Notes under the pieces: model-generated
The model's database searches: none
What the model saw: the letters and a program-made list of their open reading frames with translations, nothing else
Told to the model about the DNA's origin: nothing
Program-made: the position numbers and the translations under genes
Part shown: positions 9,265 through 17,594 of the stretch, piece by piece
Numbering within the stretch: the first letter of the stretch is position 1
How the letters are laid out: each line of letters opens with the position of its first letter
NCBI GenBank assembly: GCA_035487355.1
Contig: DATHMF010000005.1
Location: forward strand, 1-34,151
DNA length: 34,151 nucleotides
Source of the DNA: Terriglobales bacterium
Lineage (GTDB): Bacteria > Acidobacteriota > Terriglobia > Terriglobales > Acidobacteriaceae
Reading direction: 5' to 3'

Positions 9265-9816
9265 CTACATCAACAACTGTTTTTTCTTCTGCACAATGGG
9301 ATGCTGCATCTCCTGCAAGTCGTTTTTCACCTGGTTCAGCCCATAGACGCAGTGTTCAAACTCCTTCGAGAGGCGGGCGAACAGGGGCGCGACTTTGGCA
9401 TATTCAAAGTGCTCGAACTTAGAGACGATGTAGTAGCTCTCTTTGCCGGCCTTCATGAAGTCAATAAAGTTTTCCATGCGCTGCCGGCGCAGGCGGTAGT
9501 GGTTGATGCTCTCGGGAAACAGTCCGGTGAAGAAAAGCGTGTAGTCGCCAATGTGCTTGCGCACCTGGCGTTCGCGGTCAAACGATGGGGCCTCGCCATA
9601 GACTGGGTCCGATTCCAACAGCATTTCGCCTACGTCGTGCAGGGGCCTGCCAGAGGCGTTATGGACCTTGTAAAGTTGTTCAGTATCGCAGAATTCGCAC
9701 AGCATGTTGGAGATATAGGCGTGGACTTCCGAATCCTTAATGCCTACATCTGAAGAGAAGTGATAGCGTACCAGTTCCTGAAACAGCCTGAGTAATGGGT
9801 TCGATTCCGCAATCAT
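9265..9816 (-). CDS. Conserved-looking hypothetical protein
   Basis: A 183-aa soluble protein that I do not recognise. The start is well supported: GGAGGTG lies 7 nt upstream of the ATG at 9816. It has no signal peptide or membrane segment. Visible features are a Cys pair CEFC (40-43), a charged middle (RERQVRKHIGDYTLFFTGLFPES), and a mostly helical C-terminus ending in KKKQLLM. Codon use looks like that of its neighbours. Its last codon abuts the inverted-repeat element at 9097-9264, so the C-terminus may have been set by insertion of that repeat. Confidence 0.75.
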   Translation of the reverse strand: MIAESNPLLRLFQELVRYHFSSDVGIKDSEVHAYISNMLCEFCDTEQLYKVHNASGRPLHDVGEMLLESDPVYGEAPSFDRERQVRKHIGDYTLFFTGLFPESINHYRLRRQRMENFIDFMKAGKESYYIVSKFEHFEYAKVAPLFARLSKEFEHCVYGLNQVKNDLQEMQHPIVQKKKQLLM

Positions 9817-9984
9817 CTGACTACACCTCCGCCCTGGTCTGGGTTAAGTACATCTCTCAAACTTCTTTCCTTAAGGGGGAAGCTATTTACTTTGATGGCA
9901 ATCTAAGGCCTTTGGGTTCACGGACGCAATAAGAAAGTGTGTGCTCCGCGCATTTTGTTAGCAGTCAACCCAGGTGAGTGCGAA

Positions 9985-10770
9985 TCAGTGGTGGAAGAAA
10001 AGATATGCAGCGCTGGCAAGGTCCACATAAAGATGGGCCAGGATGATCGGTAATATGCGCCGGCTTTTTGCATAGTAAACCGCGTAGACCGAAAACAGTG
10101 CCGCAATGGAGAGCATATTGGGCACGCCCTGATAGATGTGGTAGAGCGATTGAATACCTACACTAAAGATGCCCGCCAGCAGAAGGCTGTTCTTCCAGGC
10201 GATGATCTCAGACATGACGTAAGCGCGAACAATCAGCTCCTCGAAAAAAGCATTGAGCACCAGGAACACGACAACAATGATGGAAACATGTGTGCCCAGC
10301 ATGGCGGCGGCGTTGTCCCAGCGCTGCACGTAATGTCCGGTCGCGCGATAGTACGCCCAATTGATGCAAACGTAGCAAACTCCAGAGGCGAACCAGGAGA
10401 GCAGGAACAAGCCCACCGAAACAGGAATGTCGAGCAAACGAAATGAGAGGCCGATGTCGCGCAGGGTACGTCCCTGGCGGAACAGGATATAAGACAACAG
10501 GGCGAGAGAACCCGCTTCCTGAACAATTGCCGCGCTAAGCCGGAATGAAATATAGGATGGAGATCGCGGCGCGGTACCAAACAAAAAATAAGCAAAAAAT
10601 GCATTTAGAAGCGGAGGTCCGATTGCGACTCCCAGCAACAGCAGCAGTTCAAGCCTGCGTACGGAGAGCGGAGTCTGTTGGGCGGCGGGTAAAGAAGGCG
10701 GAGCCGGATCGGCAGGGCCTGAATCCTTGTTCGTTTCCTGCAGTGTAGGATTGGCGGAGTCCAGGTCCAT
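9985..10770 (-). CDS. CPBP-family intramembrane metalloprotease
   Basis: A membrane protein of 261 aa from the CPBP (CAAX protease and bacteriocin-processing, Abi) family, which cleave within the membrane. After a Pro-rich 35-residue cytoplasmic N-terminus there are about seven hydrophobic segments. The three family motifs are visible: EELIVR (E177, E178, R182), a H at 211 in SLYHIYQG, and HLYVD (H246, D250). These are the expected metal ligands, so the enzyme looks active. The substrate is unknown; relatives act in prenyl-protein processing, bacteriocin maturation or self-immunity. The gene diverges from the RidA-like gene across a 73-nt space. Confidence 0.85.
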   Translation of the reverse strand: MDLDSANPTLQETNKDSGPADPAPPSLPAAQQTPLSVRRLELLLLLGVAIGPPLLNAFFAYFLFGTAPRSPSYISFRLSAAIVQEAGSLALLSYILFRQGRTLRDIGLSFRLLDIPVSVGLFLLSWFASGVCYVCINWAYYRATGHYVQRWDNAAAMLGTHVSIIVVVFLVLNAFFEELIVRAYVMSEIIAWKNSLLLAGIFSVGIQSLYHIYQGVPNMLSIAALFSVYAVYYAKSRRILPIILAHLYVDLASAAYLFFHH

Positions 10771-10799
10771 GCGCTGAATAGCCTGAGTCTAACAGCAAC

Positions 10800-10828
10800 T
10801 TGTCCTGAACGTATCTTCTGAATAGAAT
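10800..10828 (+). promoter_or_regulatory. Promoter of the RidA-like operon
   Basis: TTGTCC at 10800-10805 and TAGAAT at 10823-10828 are separated by exactly 17 nt, a good sigma-70-type promoter. The predicted start near 10835 leaves a leader of only about 9 nt before the ATG at 10844, with no Shine-Dalgarno sequence. Confidence 0.65.
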
Positions 10829-10843
10829 GCTCACACTCAGATT

Positions 10844-11230
10844 ATGCCTCGTCAAAACATATCCAGTGGAACGCGTTGGGAGCCGATTGTAGGATATTCG
10901 CGCGCGGTGCGCATCGGCAATGTCGTGCACGTTTCCGGCACTACGGGCACGGACGCCGATGGAAAAGTTGCCGGTGATGCTTATGCCCAAACCGTGCAGA
11001 CCTTGAAGAACATCGAGTCGGCCTTGAAAAAAGCGGGCGCGGACTTGAAAGATGTCGTGCGCACGCGCATCTTCGTCACCAATATTGCTGAGTGGGAGCA
11101 GGTCGGCCGTGCCCACGGAGAGTTTTTCAAAGATATCCGCCCGGCGACTGCCATGGTTGAAGTCAGCAAGCTGATCGCGCCCGAGATGCTGGTCGAAATT
11201 GAAGCGGAAGCCATCATCGGCGCCGACTGA
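10844..11230 (+). CDS. RidA/YjgF-family protein lacking the deaminase arginine
   Basis: A 128-aa member of the YjgF/YER057c/UK114 fold, normally a trimer. Family features are [20 protein letters not shown] near the N-terminus, a helix with [20 protein letters not shown], and the C-terminal strand [11 protein letters not shown]. Canonical RidA deaminates 2-aminoacrylate and other imines using an arginine in a P-A-R-A context. Here the matching stretch reads RPATAMVEV, so that arginine is absent. It therefore belongs with the non-archetypal subgroups whose activity is unknown. It leads a plus-strand cluster (amidohydrolase, DUF3052, DoxX) with gaps of 35, 2 and 4 nt. Confidence 0.85.
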   Translation: MPRQNISSGTRWEPIVGYSRAVRIGNVVHVSGTTGTDADGKVAGDAYAQTVQTLKNIESALKKAGADLKDVVRTRIFVTNIAEWEQVGRAHGEFFKDIRPATAMVEVSKLIAPEMLVEIEAEAIIGAD

Positions 11231-11265
11231 CACCAATAACAAATGTTCCGCTGCAGGGGAACAAT

Positions 11266-12615
11266 ATGACCATTCGCAAGCTTTTTCTACCTGTTTTGCT
11301 CGCCTTCACTGCGCTTGCACAGATAAAAGCGCAGGAAAAACCCGGTACGCCTGCCGGGAGCGACGCGCAAGTTAAAGTCATCCGCGCCGGCACGCTGATT
11401 GACGGCTCCTCGGCTCAACCGCGTCATAACCAGGTCATCGTCATTCGCGGCAACCACATTGAAAAAGTTCTGCCTGAGCAGGCAGCCGAAGCCGTACCCG
11501 GCGGTCCGGGCGTCGAGATCATTGATCTAAGCCGTGCCACCGTGCTGCCTGGCTTGATAGACACTCACACTCACACTTTCCTTCAAGGTGAAGATCCTGA
11601 CCAGGGTGGCTACGATATTCAGCTTCTGAAATATGGGCTGGCCTACCGCGCCGCACGCGCCACGGTTTCGGCGCGCCGTGCCTTAGAGCAGGGCTTTACC
11701 ACCATTCGCGATCTCGAAACCGAGGGCGCCGGCTATGGCGACATCGGCATCAAGCACGCAATCGAAGACGGATATATTCCTGGCCCTCGCATCTTTACCA
11801 CGGGACGCGCAATTTCAACCACCGGTGGATATCCTCTCGAAGGCTACGCTCCTGAAATTGAGAGCACGTTGCCCAAAGGCGTGCAGATCATTGATGGTCC
11901 CATCGAGGCCCGCAAAGCTGCCCGCGAGCAGTTGGATAACGGGGTGGATTGGGTCAAGGTCTACATGACGCATCGCTCCTGGCTCGACAAGCAGGGCAAT
12001 CTGGTTTCGCAGCCCACGCTCACCGTGGAAGAATTGAAGGCCATTGTGAATGAAGCCCACGGCTGGAAGAGAAGAGTTGCCTGTCACGCTTACAACGGCG
12101 AGGGATTGCAGCGCGCCCTTGATGGCGGATGCGACTCCATCGAACACGGCCTGGAGTTGACCGACGCCAACATCGCTCAGATGCTCAAGCAAGGCACCTG
12201 GTACGTGCCCACATTGAGCGTTTACTACTCCTGGTGGTCGCCGGAAGGCACGGCTGCGGGCAAGCGTGACCGCAAACGCGCCGAAGTGCATATCCTCTCT
12301 TTCCAGAAGGCAATGAAGGCGGGGGTGAAGATCGCCTTCGGTACAGACGTAGGCGGCTTCAGTTGGAGTGATCCCATCGCGCAGGAGTTCGGGCGCATGG
12401 TCGAGTTCGGCATGGCACCTATGGATGCAATCCAGGCCGCAACCTCCCGCGCCGCCGAGCTGCTGGAGATGCAGGGCCAGTTGGGTGTGGTTGCTCCCGG
12501 CGCGTATGCGGATATTGTGGCGGTCTCGGGCGATCCGCTGAAAGATGTGAACGAGTTGAAGTCGGTCAAATTCGTCATGAAAGACGGAAAGGTCTTCAAG
12601 AACGAGCTGCAATAA
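11266..12615 (+). CDS. Exported metal-dependent amidohydrolase (imidazolonepropionase-like)
   Basis: A 449-aa amidohydrolase of the type often annotated as Xaa-Pro dipeptidase or imidazolonepropionase-like. A signal peptide (MTIRKLFLPVLLAFTALAQI, then KAQ) sends it to the periplasm. The TIM-barrel metal site is complete: H101 and H103 (LIDTHTHTF), K231 likely carboxylated (DWVKVYMTH), H274 (ACHAYNG), H294 (SIEHGLEL) and D361 (FGTDVGG). The flanking beta domain closes with GAYADIVAVSGDPLKD. AGGGGAA just upstream supports the ATG at 11266. The substrate is probably a cyclic imide, a lactam or a small peptide, which cannot be set from sequence. Confidence 0.88.
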   Translation: MTIRKLFLPVLLAFTALAQIKAQEKPGTPAGSDAQVKVIRAGTLIDGSSAQPRHNQVIVIRGNHIEKVLPEQAAEAVPGGPGVEIIDLSRATVLPGLIDTHTHTFLQGEDPDQGGYDIQLLKYGLAYRAARATVSARRALEQGFTTIRDLETEGAGYGDIGIKHAIEDGYIPGPRIFTTGRAISTTGGYPLEGYAPEIESTLPKGVQIIDGPIEARKAAREQLDNGVDWVKVYMTHRSWLDKQGNLVSQPTLTVEELKAIVNEAHGWKRRVACHAYNGEGLQRALDGGCDSIEHGLELTDANIAQMLKQGTWYVPTLSVYYSWWSPEGTAAGKRDRKRAEVHILSFQKAMKAGVKIAFGTDVGGFSWSDPIAQEFGRMVEFGMAPMDAIQAATSRAAELLEMQGQLGVVAPGAYADIVAVSGDPLKDVNELKSVKFVMKDGKVFKNELQ

Positions 12616-12617
12616 TC

Positions 12618-13037
12618 ATGGCTGGCTACTCGGGAACACCGCTGATCAAAAAACTGGGAATTAAAGAAGGCTTCAACATCGCTCTGATCGAAGCTCCCTC
12701 GGATGTAAGCAAAGAACTCGGAATCTCGCCGAAAAAATCAAACGGTAACCCGCCGCTCGATTACGTGCATTTGTTTGTGAAGACCCAGGCAGAACTGAAG
12801 ACAAAATTCCCACTTTGGGCGGCAAAACTTACTCCGGCGGGTATGTTATGGATCTCGTGGCCGAAGAAAACCTCCGGTGTAGCTACAGACTTGAATGAAA
12901 ACATCATCCGCGACGTCGGACTCGCTGCAGGCCTGGTAGACGTGAAGGTCTGCGCCGTGAATGAAATTTGGTCAGGGCTGAAATTTGTGATTCGCCTCAA
13001 AGATCGGCCGGTGCAAAAATCAAAACCCAAAAAATAA
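12618..13037 (+). CDS. DUF3052 family protein
   Basis: A 139-aa cytoplasmic protein of the DUF3052 family, which has no known function. Diagnostic features are the opening GYSGTPLIKKLGIKEG, the central DYVHLFVKTQAEL, and LTPAGMLWISWPKKTSG followed by TDLNENIIRDVGLAAGLVD. The C-terminus is a basic tail (KSKPKK). It starts 2 nt after the amidohydrolase stop codon and so is almost surely translated from the same message. Confidence 0.88.
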   Translation: MAGYSGTPLIKKLGIKEGFNIALIEAPSDVSKELGISPKKSNGNPPLDYVHLFVKTQAELKTKFPLWAAKLTPAGMLWISWPKKTSGVATDLNENIIRDVGLAAGLVDVKVCAVNEIWSGLKFVIRLKDRPVQKSKPKK

Positions 13038-13041
13038 AACC

Positions 13042-13524
13042 ATGAGAACCAATCGCACCATCGCCCTGGCCCGCATACTTACCGGCATAATATTTCTCTT
13101 CCTGGGAGAGTTCAAAGTCGCCTCGCCGGCCTTTGCTCACGGCGGCTTTCAGAAATATCTGCAGTCTTTTATTGGAGTGGAAGCGGTCCCGTTTTATGGC
13201 CGGTTCCTGGCGCGCTTCGTGATGCCGCACGCTGAATTCCTGGGATACACCATCGGCGTGCTCGAACTCGTCATCGGTGCCTTTCTGGTGTTGGGCCTGT
13301 GGGTGCGTCCGGTTTCTGTTGTCGGCATGCTGTATATGCTCAACCTCACGCTGGCGACCTGGCACGGCGGCGGCCAGGGACCAATGTGGCACTACGTCGC
13401 CAACCAACTCGATCACATTCCACTGCTGTTGCTTTTTGCTGTTTTCTTCACAACCTACGCCGGCGAAGTGTGGGGGATTGATGGATTTCGTTCATCAAGA
13501 GGCGGCAGGCACTCGGCGTATTGA
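13042..13524 (+). CDS. DoxX-family membrane protein
   Basis: A 160-aa inner-membrane protein with four hydrophobic segments: ARILTGIIFLFLGEFKV, TIGVLELVIGAFLVLGL, PVSVVGMLYMLNLTLA and HIPLLLLFAVFFTTYAG. The pattern and the GxxKx(A/S) and ELxxGxxLxxGL motifs fit DoxX, a family linked to quinone-dependent redox reactions, though most members have no proven activity. It follows DUF3052 by 4 nt and ends the operon. A HAD phosphatase gene converges on it from the other side. Confidence 0.85.
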   Translation: MRTNRTIALARILTGIIFLFLGEFKVASPAFAHGGFQKYLQSFIGVEAVPFYGRFLARFVMPHAEFLGYTIGVLELVIGAFLVLGLWVRPVSVVGMLYMLNLTLATWHGGGQGPMWHYVANQLDHIPLLLLFAVFFTTYAGEVWGIDGFRSSRGGRHSAY

Positions 13525-13597
13525 GAGAATGTCCGTGTGAAGCGCGGTTGATAGCCAGTGCTTGTGCTCGTTTGTTGAGTTGTTGGCAGGCGCATCT

Positions 13598-14254
13598 TTA
13601 CTGCCACTGTTCGATCATCCAGCAGGCGCGCCGGGCATATCGGCGCAGGCGCGGGTCGGGATTGATCACCACGCGCTGCCCTACGCGCTGCAGCATCGGC
13701 AGGTCAGAATACGAGTCGGTATAGAACCAGCTTGATGCCAGGTCAACCTGCTCTTGGGCGGCGAACTGCTCTGCCCAGTGTACCTTGCCCACCCCATAAC
13801 AGGCCGGAGGTTGGATTCGGCCTGTGAATCTACCGCCCTCGACCTCGAGCCGTGTGCATAGGACGCCGTCGAGCCCAAGTGCTTCGGCCACTGGCTCGGC
13901 CACATAGCGTGGCGATGATGACAGGATCATGCACACGTGCCCGTCTTTGCGGTGGCGCGCAATGCGTTCGCGCGCTGCCGCCTGAACCTCACACAAGATC
14001 TCGGCATGAACCCAAAGGCGGCATTTTTCTACCAGTTCGGCTTCGTCGCCGCCCGCCATGCCAGCTACAACGCGCTGGGTCACATTTTCGAAATCCAACG
14101 CGGTGAATTTGTATCGCATCAGCCATGTAAGCGCGCGCACCATTTCCAGCCGCGTCAATTCGCCGTGCCGGCGCAGGTAGTCAATCCACCGCCGCCCAGA
14201 ATTACAGCGGAGCAGCGTATTATCCATATCAAAAAATGCCGCAGTGCGTACCAT
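13598..14254 (-). CDS. HAD-superfamily subfamily IB phosphatase
   Basis: A 218-aa soluble HAD-IB hydrolase of the SerB/phosphoserine-phosphatase-like group. Motif I is FFDMDNTLL (nucleophile D9, acid/base D11), motif II is MILSSSPRY, and motif IV is YTDSYSDLPML. A helical cap lies between motifs I and II (about residues 17-100). The likely reaction is hydrolysis of a small phosphomonoester. A MPRL (C-terminal acyltransferase) fusion, seen in some relatives, is absent. The gene diverges from hslV across 127 nt. Confidence 0.88.
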   Translation of the reverse strand: MVRTAAFFDMDNTLLRCNSGRRWIDYLRRHGELTRLEMVRALTWLMRYKFTALDFENVTQRVVAGMAGGDEAELVEKCRLWVHAEILCEVQAAARERIARHRKDGHVCMILSSSPRYVAEPVAEALGLDGVLCTRLEVEGGRFTGRIQPPACYGVGKVHWAEQFAAQEQVDLASSWFYTDSYSDLPMLQRVGQRVVINPDPRLRRYARRACWMIEQWQ

Positions 14255-14361
14255 TTACATATATTCCATGGGAAAAGGGTTCGGCGCAAGACATTCGTGA
14301 TACTCAAGTCCGCGCAATTCGGGGTCTATTCGGTCTTTCAGCGGCACTCCCCGCCGAACGG

Positions 14362-14367
14362 TATAAT
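14362..14367 (+). promoter_or_regulatory. -10 box TATAAT of hslV
   Basis: A perfect TATAAT lies 14 nt before the hslV ATG, so the leader would be about 8 nt. No good -35 box is seen at the usual distance. No Shine-Dalgarno sequence fits in the remaining leader. Confidence 0.55.
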
Positions 14368-14381
14368 CAAGAATTAGCTCT

Positions 14382-14930
14382 ATGCCAAAAACTCGACTGA
14401 TACGTTCCACCACAGTGCTGTGCGTCCGCCGCGAAGGGAAGGTTGTTATGGCCTCCGACGGGCAGGTGACGCTGGGTGAGGCGGTTATCAAACACACAGC
14501 CAAGAAGATCCGCAAACTCTACCAGGATAAAGTCTTGGCCGGGTTTGCCGGCTCCACCGCAGATGCCTTCTCGCTCTTCAGCCGCTTTGAAGCCAAGCTG
14601 GAGCAGTATCACGGCAATATGGGACGCGCCGCCGTCGAACTGGGCAAAGACTGGCGCACCGATAAAGTTCTCCGCCACCTGGAAGCGCTGTTGCTGGTCT
14701 GCGATGTCGGCCAGACCTTTGTCATCAGCGGCGGAGGCGACGTCATTGAACCTGACTCCGGCATCGCCGCCATCGGCAGCGGAGGGGCCTATGCCACCGC
14801 GGCCGCCCGCGCTCTCTATGAAAATACCAATCTGCCGGCGCGCAAGATCGCGGAAGAGGCCATGCGCATCGCCGGTGAAATTTGTATTTACACGAATAAC
14901 AATGTAACCATCGAAGAACTGCAAGGCTGA
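14382..14930 (+). CDS. hslV: ATP-dependent protease subunit HslV
   Basis: Peptidase half of the HslVU (ClpQY) two-part protease, a threonine protease of the proteasome fold, 182 aa. [20 protein letters not shown] aligns with the E. coli N-terminus that starts at the catalytic Thr1. In this protein that Thr is residue 10, so a 9-residue propeptide (MPKTRLIRS) must be removed to expose it. The glycine-rich [10 protein letters not shown] and [14 protein letters not shown] segments are typical. The partner hslU follows 126 nt downstream on the same strand. Confidence 0.95.
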   Translation: MPKTRLIRSTTVLCVRREGKVVMASDGQVTLGEAVIKHTAKKIRKLYQDKVLAGFAGSTADAFSLFSRFEAKLEQYHGNMGRAAVELGKDWRTDKVLRHLEALLLVCDVGQTFVISGGGDVIEPDSGIAAIGSGGAYATAAARALYENTNLPARKIAEEAMRIAGEICIYTNNNVTIEELQG

Positions 14931-15056
14931 CGGCCCGCCCAACCGTGGGTTTGACATCGAGATAAGAAATGTTTTTTGTGTTTTCTTCATTTCTTGAATA
15001 TTTTCTCCGTGTCCCCGTGTCGTCATGGTGAAATAGCTATTAACAGGAGTTGTATT

Positions 15057-16454
15057 GTGGCTCTTTATCTCCCCGGAACTACTGAAGAACAGGAACTCGT
15101 GCTCGATGAGCTTACCCCGCGCGAGATCGTCGCTGAACTTGATAAATACGTCATCGGCCAGGCAGCCGCCAAGCGTGCTGTTGCCATTGCTCTGCGCAAC
15201 CGCATGCGCCGCCAACGGCTGACGCCCGAGCTGGCGGAAGAAATTATTCCCAAGAACATCATTATGATCGGCCCCACGGGCGTGGGAAAAACTGAAATTG
15301 CCCGACGCTTGGCCAAGCTGGCCAACTCGCCCTTCATGAAGGTTGAGGCTTCAAAATTTACCGAGGTCGGCTACGTGGGCCGCGACGTCGAATCCATGGT
15401 CCGCGATCTGGTGGAGATTGCCATTGACATGGTGCGCCAGGAAAAGCTGGAAGACGTGGCCGATAAAGCCGAGCTGAACGCCGAGGAGCGCCTGCTTGAT
15501 CTCCTGTTGCCTCCTCCGGCGCCTGCTCCCACGGATGGCAATCCTAACGTCTTGCCCGCGGAGAGTGACTCGCACCATCGCACCCGCGAGAAGCTGCGCC
15601 AGCAACTGCGCGAGGGCAAGCTCGACGAGCGCACGGTTGAGCTGGAGGTGCGGGAGAAATCATTCCCCGCCTTCGAGATCATCTCCAACCAGGGCGTGGA
15701 GGAGATGGACGTCAATATTAAAGACATGCTACCCAACATCTTCGGCCAGCGCACCAAGAAGCGCAAGGTGAAGGTCAGCGAAGCCATTGAATACCTCATC
15801 CAGGAAGAAGAGCAGCGCCTGGTGGATATGGACCAGGTAACGCGCATTGCCGTCGAGCGCGTCGAGCAGTCGGGCATCATCTTCCTCGACGAGATTGATA
15901 AGATTGCCGGACGCGAAGGCGGCCACGGGCCAGACGTCTCGCGCGAAGGCGTGCAGCGCGACATTCTTCCCATTGTGGAAGGCACGACTGTGAATACCCG
16001 CTACGGCATGGTGCGCACCGACCATATTTTGTTTATCGCCGCCGGGGCATTCCACGTCTCCAAGCCCAGCGATCTTATTCCCGAATTGCAGGGCCGTTTC
16101 CCAATTCGGGTAGAGTTGCAGTCGCTCACCATGGAAGACTTCATACGCATTCTCACCGAGCCCAAGTCTTCACTGGTCAAGCAATATACGGCGCTGCTCG
16201 AAACCGAAGGACTGAAGCTGGAGTTCACCCCCGAGGCCCTCGATGAGATTGCACACTTTGCTTTCCGCGTGAATGAAAACATGGAAAATATCGGGGCGCG
16301 GCGCCTGCATACCATCATGGAGCGCGTGCTGGATGCCGTGAGCTTCGATGCGCCCGACTTGAAAGAAAAAGAAGTGAAGATTGATGCCGCTTACGTGCAG
16401 AAGATGCTCAGCGATATCGTGAAAGACCAGGATTTGTCGCGCTATATCCTGTAA
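15057..16454 (+). CDS. hslU: ATP-dependent protease ATPase subunit HslU
   Basis: AAA+ unfoldase that feeds substrates into HslV, 465 aa. Walker A is GPTGVGKT (72-79), the pore loop is GYVG (105-108), Walker B is [10 protein letters not shown], sensor II is in [14 protein letters not shown], and the C-terminus DLSRYIL is the HslV-activating tail. A GTG start at 15057 is chosen because AGGAG lies at 15045-15049, 7 nt upstream. The upstream ATG at 14976 would add 27 residues out of step with the family. The hslV-hslU gap of 126 nt contains CTCCGTGTCCCCGTGTCGTC-like sequence at 15005-15024, which resembles the repeat material seen elsewhere in the window. Confidence 0.95.
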   Translation: MALYLPGTTEEQELVLDELTPREIVAELDKYVIGQAAAKRAVAIALRNRMRRQRLTPELAEEIIPKNIIMIGPTGVGKTEIARRLAKLANSPFMKVEASKFTEVGYVGRDVESMVRDLVEIAIDMVRQEKLEDVADKAELNAEERLLDLLLPPPAPAPTDGNPNVLPAESDSHHRTREKLRQQLREGKLDERTVELEVREKSFPAFEIISNQGVEEMDVNIKDMLPNIFGQRTKKRKVKVSEAIEYLIQEEEQRLVDMDQVTRIAVERVEQSGIIFLDEIDKIAGREGGHGPDVSREGVQRDILPIVEGTTVNTRYGMVRTDHILFIAAGAFHVSKPSDLIPELQGRFPIRVELQSLTMEDFIRILTEPKSSLVKQYTALLETEGLKLEFTPEALDEIAHFAFRVNENMENIGARRLHTIMERVLDAVSFDAPDLKEKEVKIDAAYVQKMLSDIVKDQDLSRYIL

Positions 16455-16480
16455 TCCAAATCTCCTGATCTCGGGTCCGA

Positions 16481-17530
16481 TTGAATAGCAACCCCAAATC
16501 CGCAGTGTTGCTCGCATTCGCCCTGGGTGTGCTGTTGTATGTCGCTTACACCTTGCGCTATACGCTGCTGCTCCTCTGGGTGAGCGTGCTCATGGCCGTG
16601 CTTCTCAGCCCGATCGTGGATTGGATTTCCCGCTGGAGCATCAAAGGACGCCACCCCGGCCCAGGCTTTAGCCTGTTGATTTTCTTCTCTGGGATTGCGG
16701 TTGTCCTCGGCCTGTTTTCCTGGCTGGTCGTTCCCCCGATTGTGAGCGACGCCCGCGGGCTCTCTCAGCAGCTGCCCGATCATGTGCAGCACCTGGTCAA
16801 CTGGGCCCATCAGCACCTGCCCATGAGTTCGCATCTCGACGAAAACGATCTCAAGCGTTACGCAGAGCTCTTGATCGGCGGCATTGGCGGCGTATTTAGA
16901 AACGTCACCAGCGGCGTTGTCCAATTCATTACTGTCATTTTGTTGGCGGCATACTTCATTCTGGACGGCAAGACTTCGTTCGACTGGATGGTCTCGCTCT
17001 TTCCGGCAGGCCAACAGGGGCGTTTGCGTGCCACCCTTGAGCGTGGCGGCAGCCGCATGCGGCGGTGGCTCGGTGGCCAGGGATTGCTCATGCTGGCTCA
17101 AGGAATCACAGCCACCATCGCATATTGGTTGCTGCACGTGCGTTATTTTTATGCGCTCGGTGTCTTGGCCGCGATCTTCAATATTATTCCCGTTCTGGGA
17201 CCAGTGCTGACGCTGATTGTTGCTGGCCTGGTCGCTGCGCTTGATGGTTTTGGCAAGGTTCTGGGAGTTACGATCTTCTACGTGGTCTATCACAACCTGG
17301 AAAATGCTTTTCTCAATCCGCGTATCATGAAAGCGCGCGTTCATCTGCCCGCGGTGGCTATCATCGTTTCCATCGTCATCGGCGAGGCCGTCGCGGGAAT
17401 TTTGGGAGTACTGATTGCAGTCCCCACCGCCGCCCTGATCGCAGAGCTCATCAGTGAGTATCTGGTCAAGAGCAATAGCGCGCCTGGGTCTCCAGAGCCA
17501 GCACTTCCGGCTCAACTTGCTTCCAAGTAG
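16481..17530 (+). CDS. AI-2E-family (PerM/YdiK-type) membrane transporter
   Basis: A 349-aa inner-membrane protein of the AI-2 exporter (PerM, UPF0118) family. Some members export autoinducer-2 or act as Na+/H+ antiporters; most substrates are unknown. The expected topology is visible: paired N-terminal segments (VLLAFALGVLLYVAY, LLLLWVSVLMAVLLSPIVD), a large loop (about 90-140), then segments in the C-terminal half with NIIPVLGPVLTLI and LENAFLNPRIMKARVHLPA, both family signatures. The start at TTG 16481 is uncertain. No Shine-Dalgarno sequence is evident, and GTG 16505 is an alternative. It lies 26 nt after hslU and may share that transcript. Confidence 0.83.
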   Translation: MNSNPKSAVLLAFALGVLLYVAYTLRYTLLLLWVSVLMAVLLSPIVDWISRWSIKGRHPGPGFSLLIFFSGIAVVLGLFSWLVVPPIVSDARGLSQQLPDHVQHLVNWAHQHLPMSSHLDENDLKRYAELLIGGIGGVFRNVTSGVVQFITVILLAAYFILDGKTSFDWMVSLFPAGQQGRLRATLERGGSRMRRWLGGQGLLMLAQGITATIAYWLLHVRYFYALGVLAAIFNIIPVLGPVLTLIVAGLVAALDGFGKVLGVTIFYVVYHNLENAFLNPRIMKARVHLPAVAIIVSIVIGEAVAGILGVLIAVPTAALIAELISEYLVKSNSAPGSPEPALPAQLASK

Positions 17531-17550
17531 GAAGCATTTTCCGCTCCTGC

Positions 17551-17578
17551 TGGACAATTAGCAAGCCGCGCCTATACC
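17551..17578 (+). promoter_or_regulatory. Possible promoter of the DrrAB-like operon
   Basis: TGGACA at 17551-17556 and TATACC at 17573-17578 are 16 nt apart. The predicted start near 17585 leaves about 10 nt before the ATG at 17595. Each box has two mismatches or fewer to consensus. Confidence 0.45.
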
Positions 17579-17594
17579 CTGAGTCAATACTCAT

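Noticed and set aside
16442..17557. Minus-strand 371-codon frame
   Set aside because: It is antisense to the AI-2E transporter and rich in His, Gln and Asp, as expected opposite a membrane protein gene.
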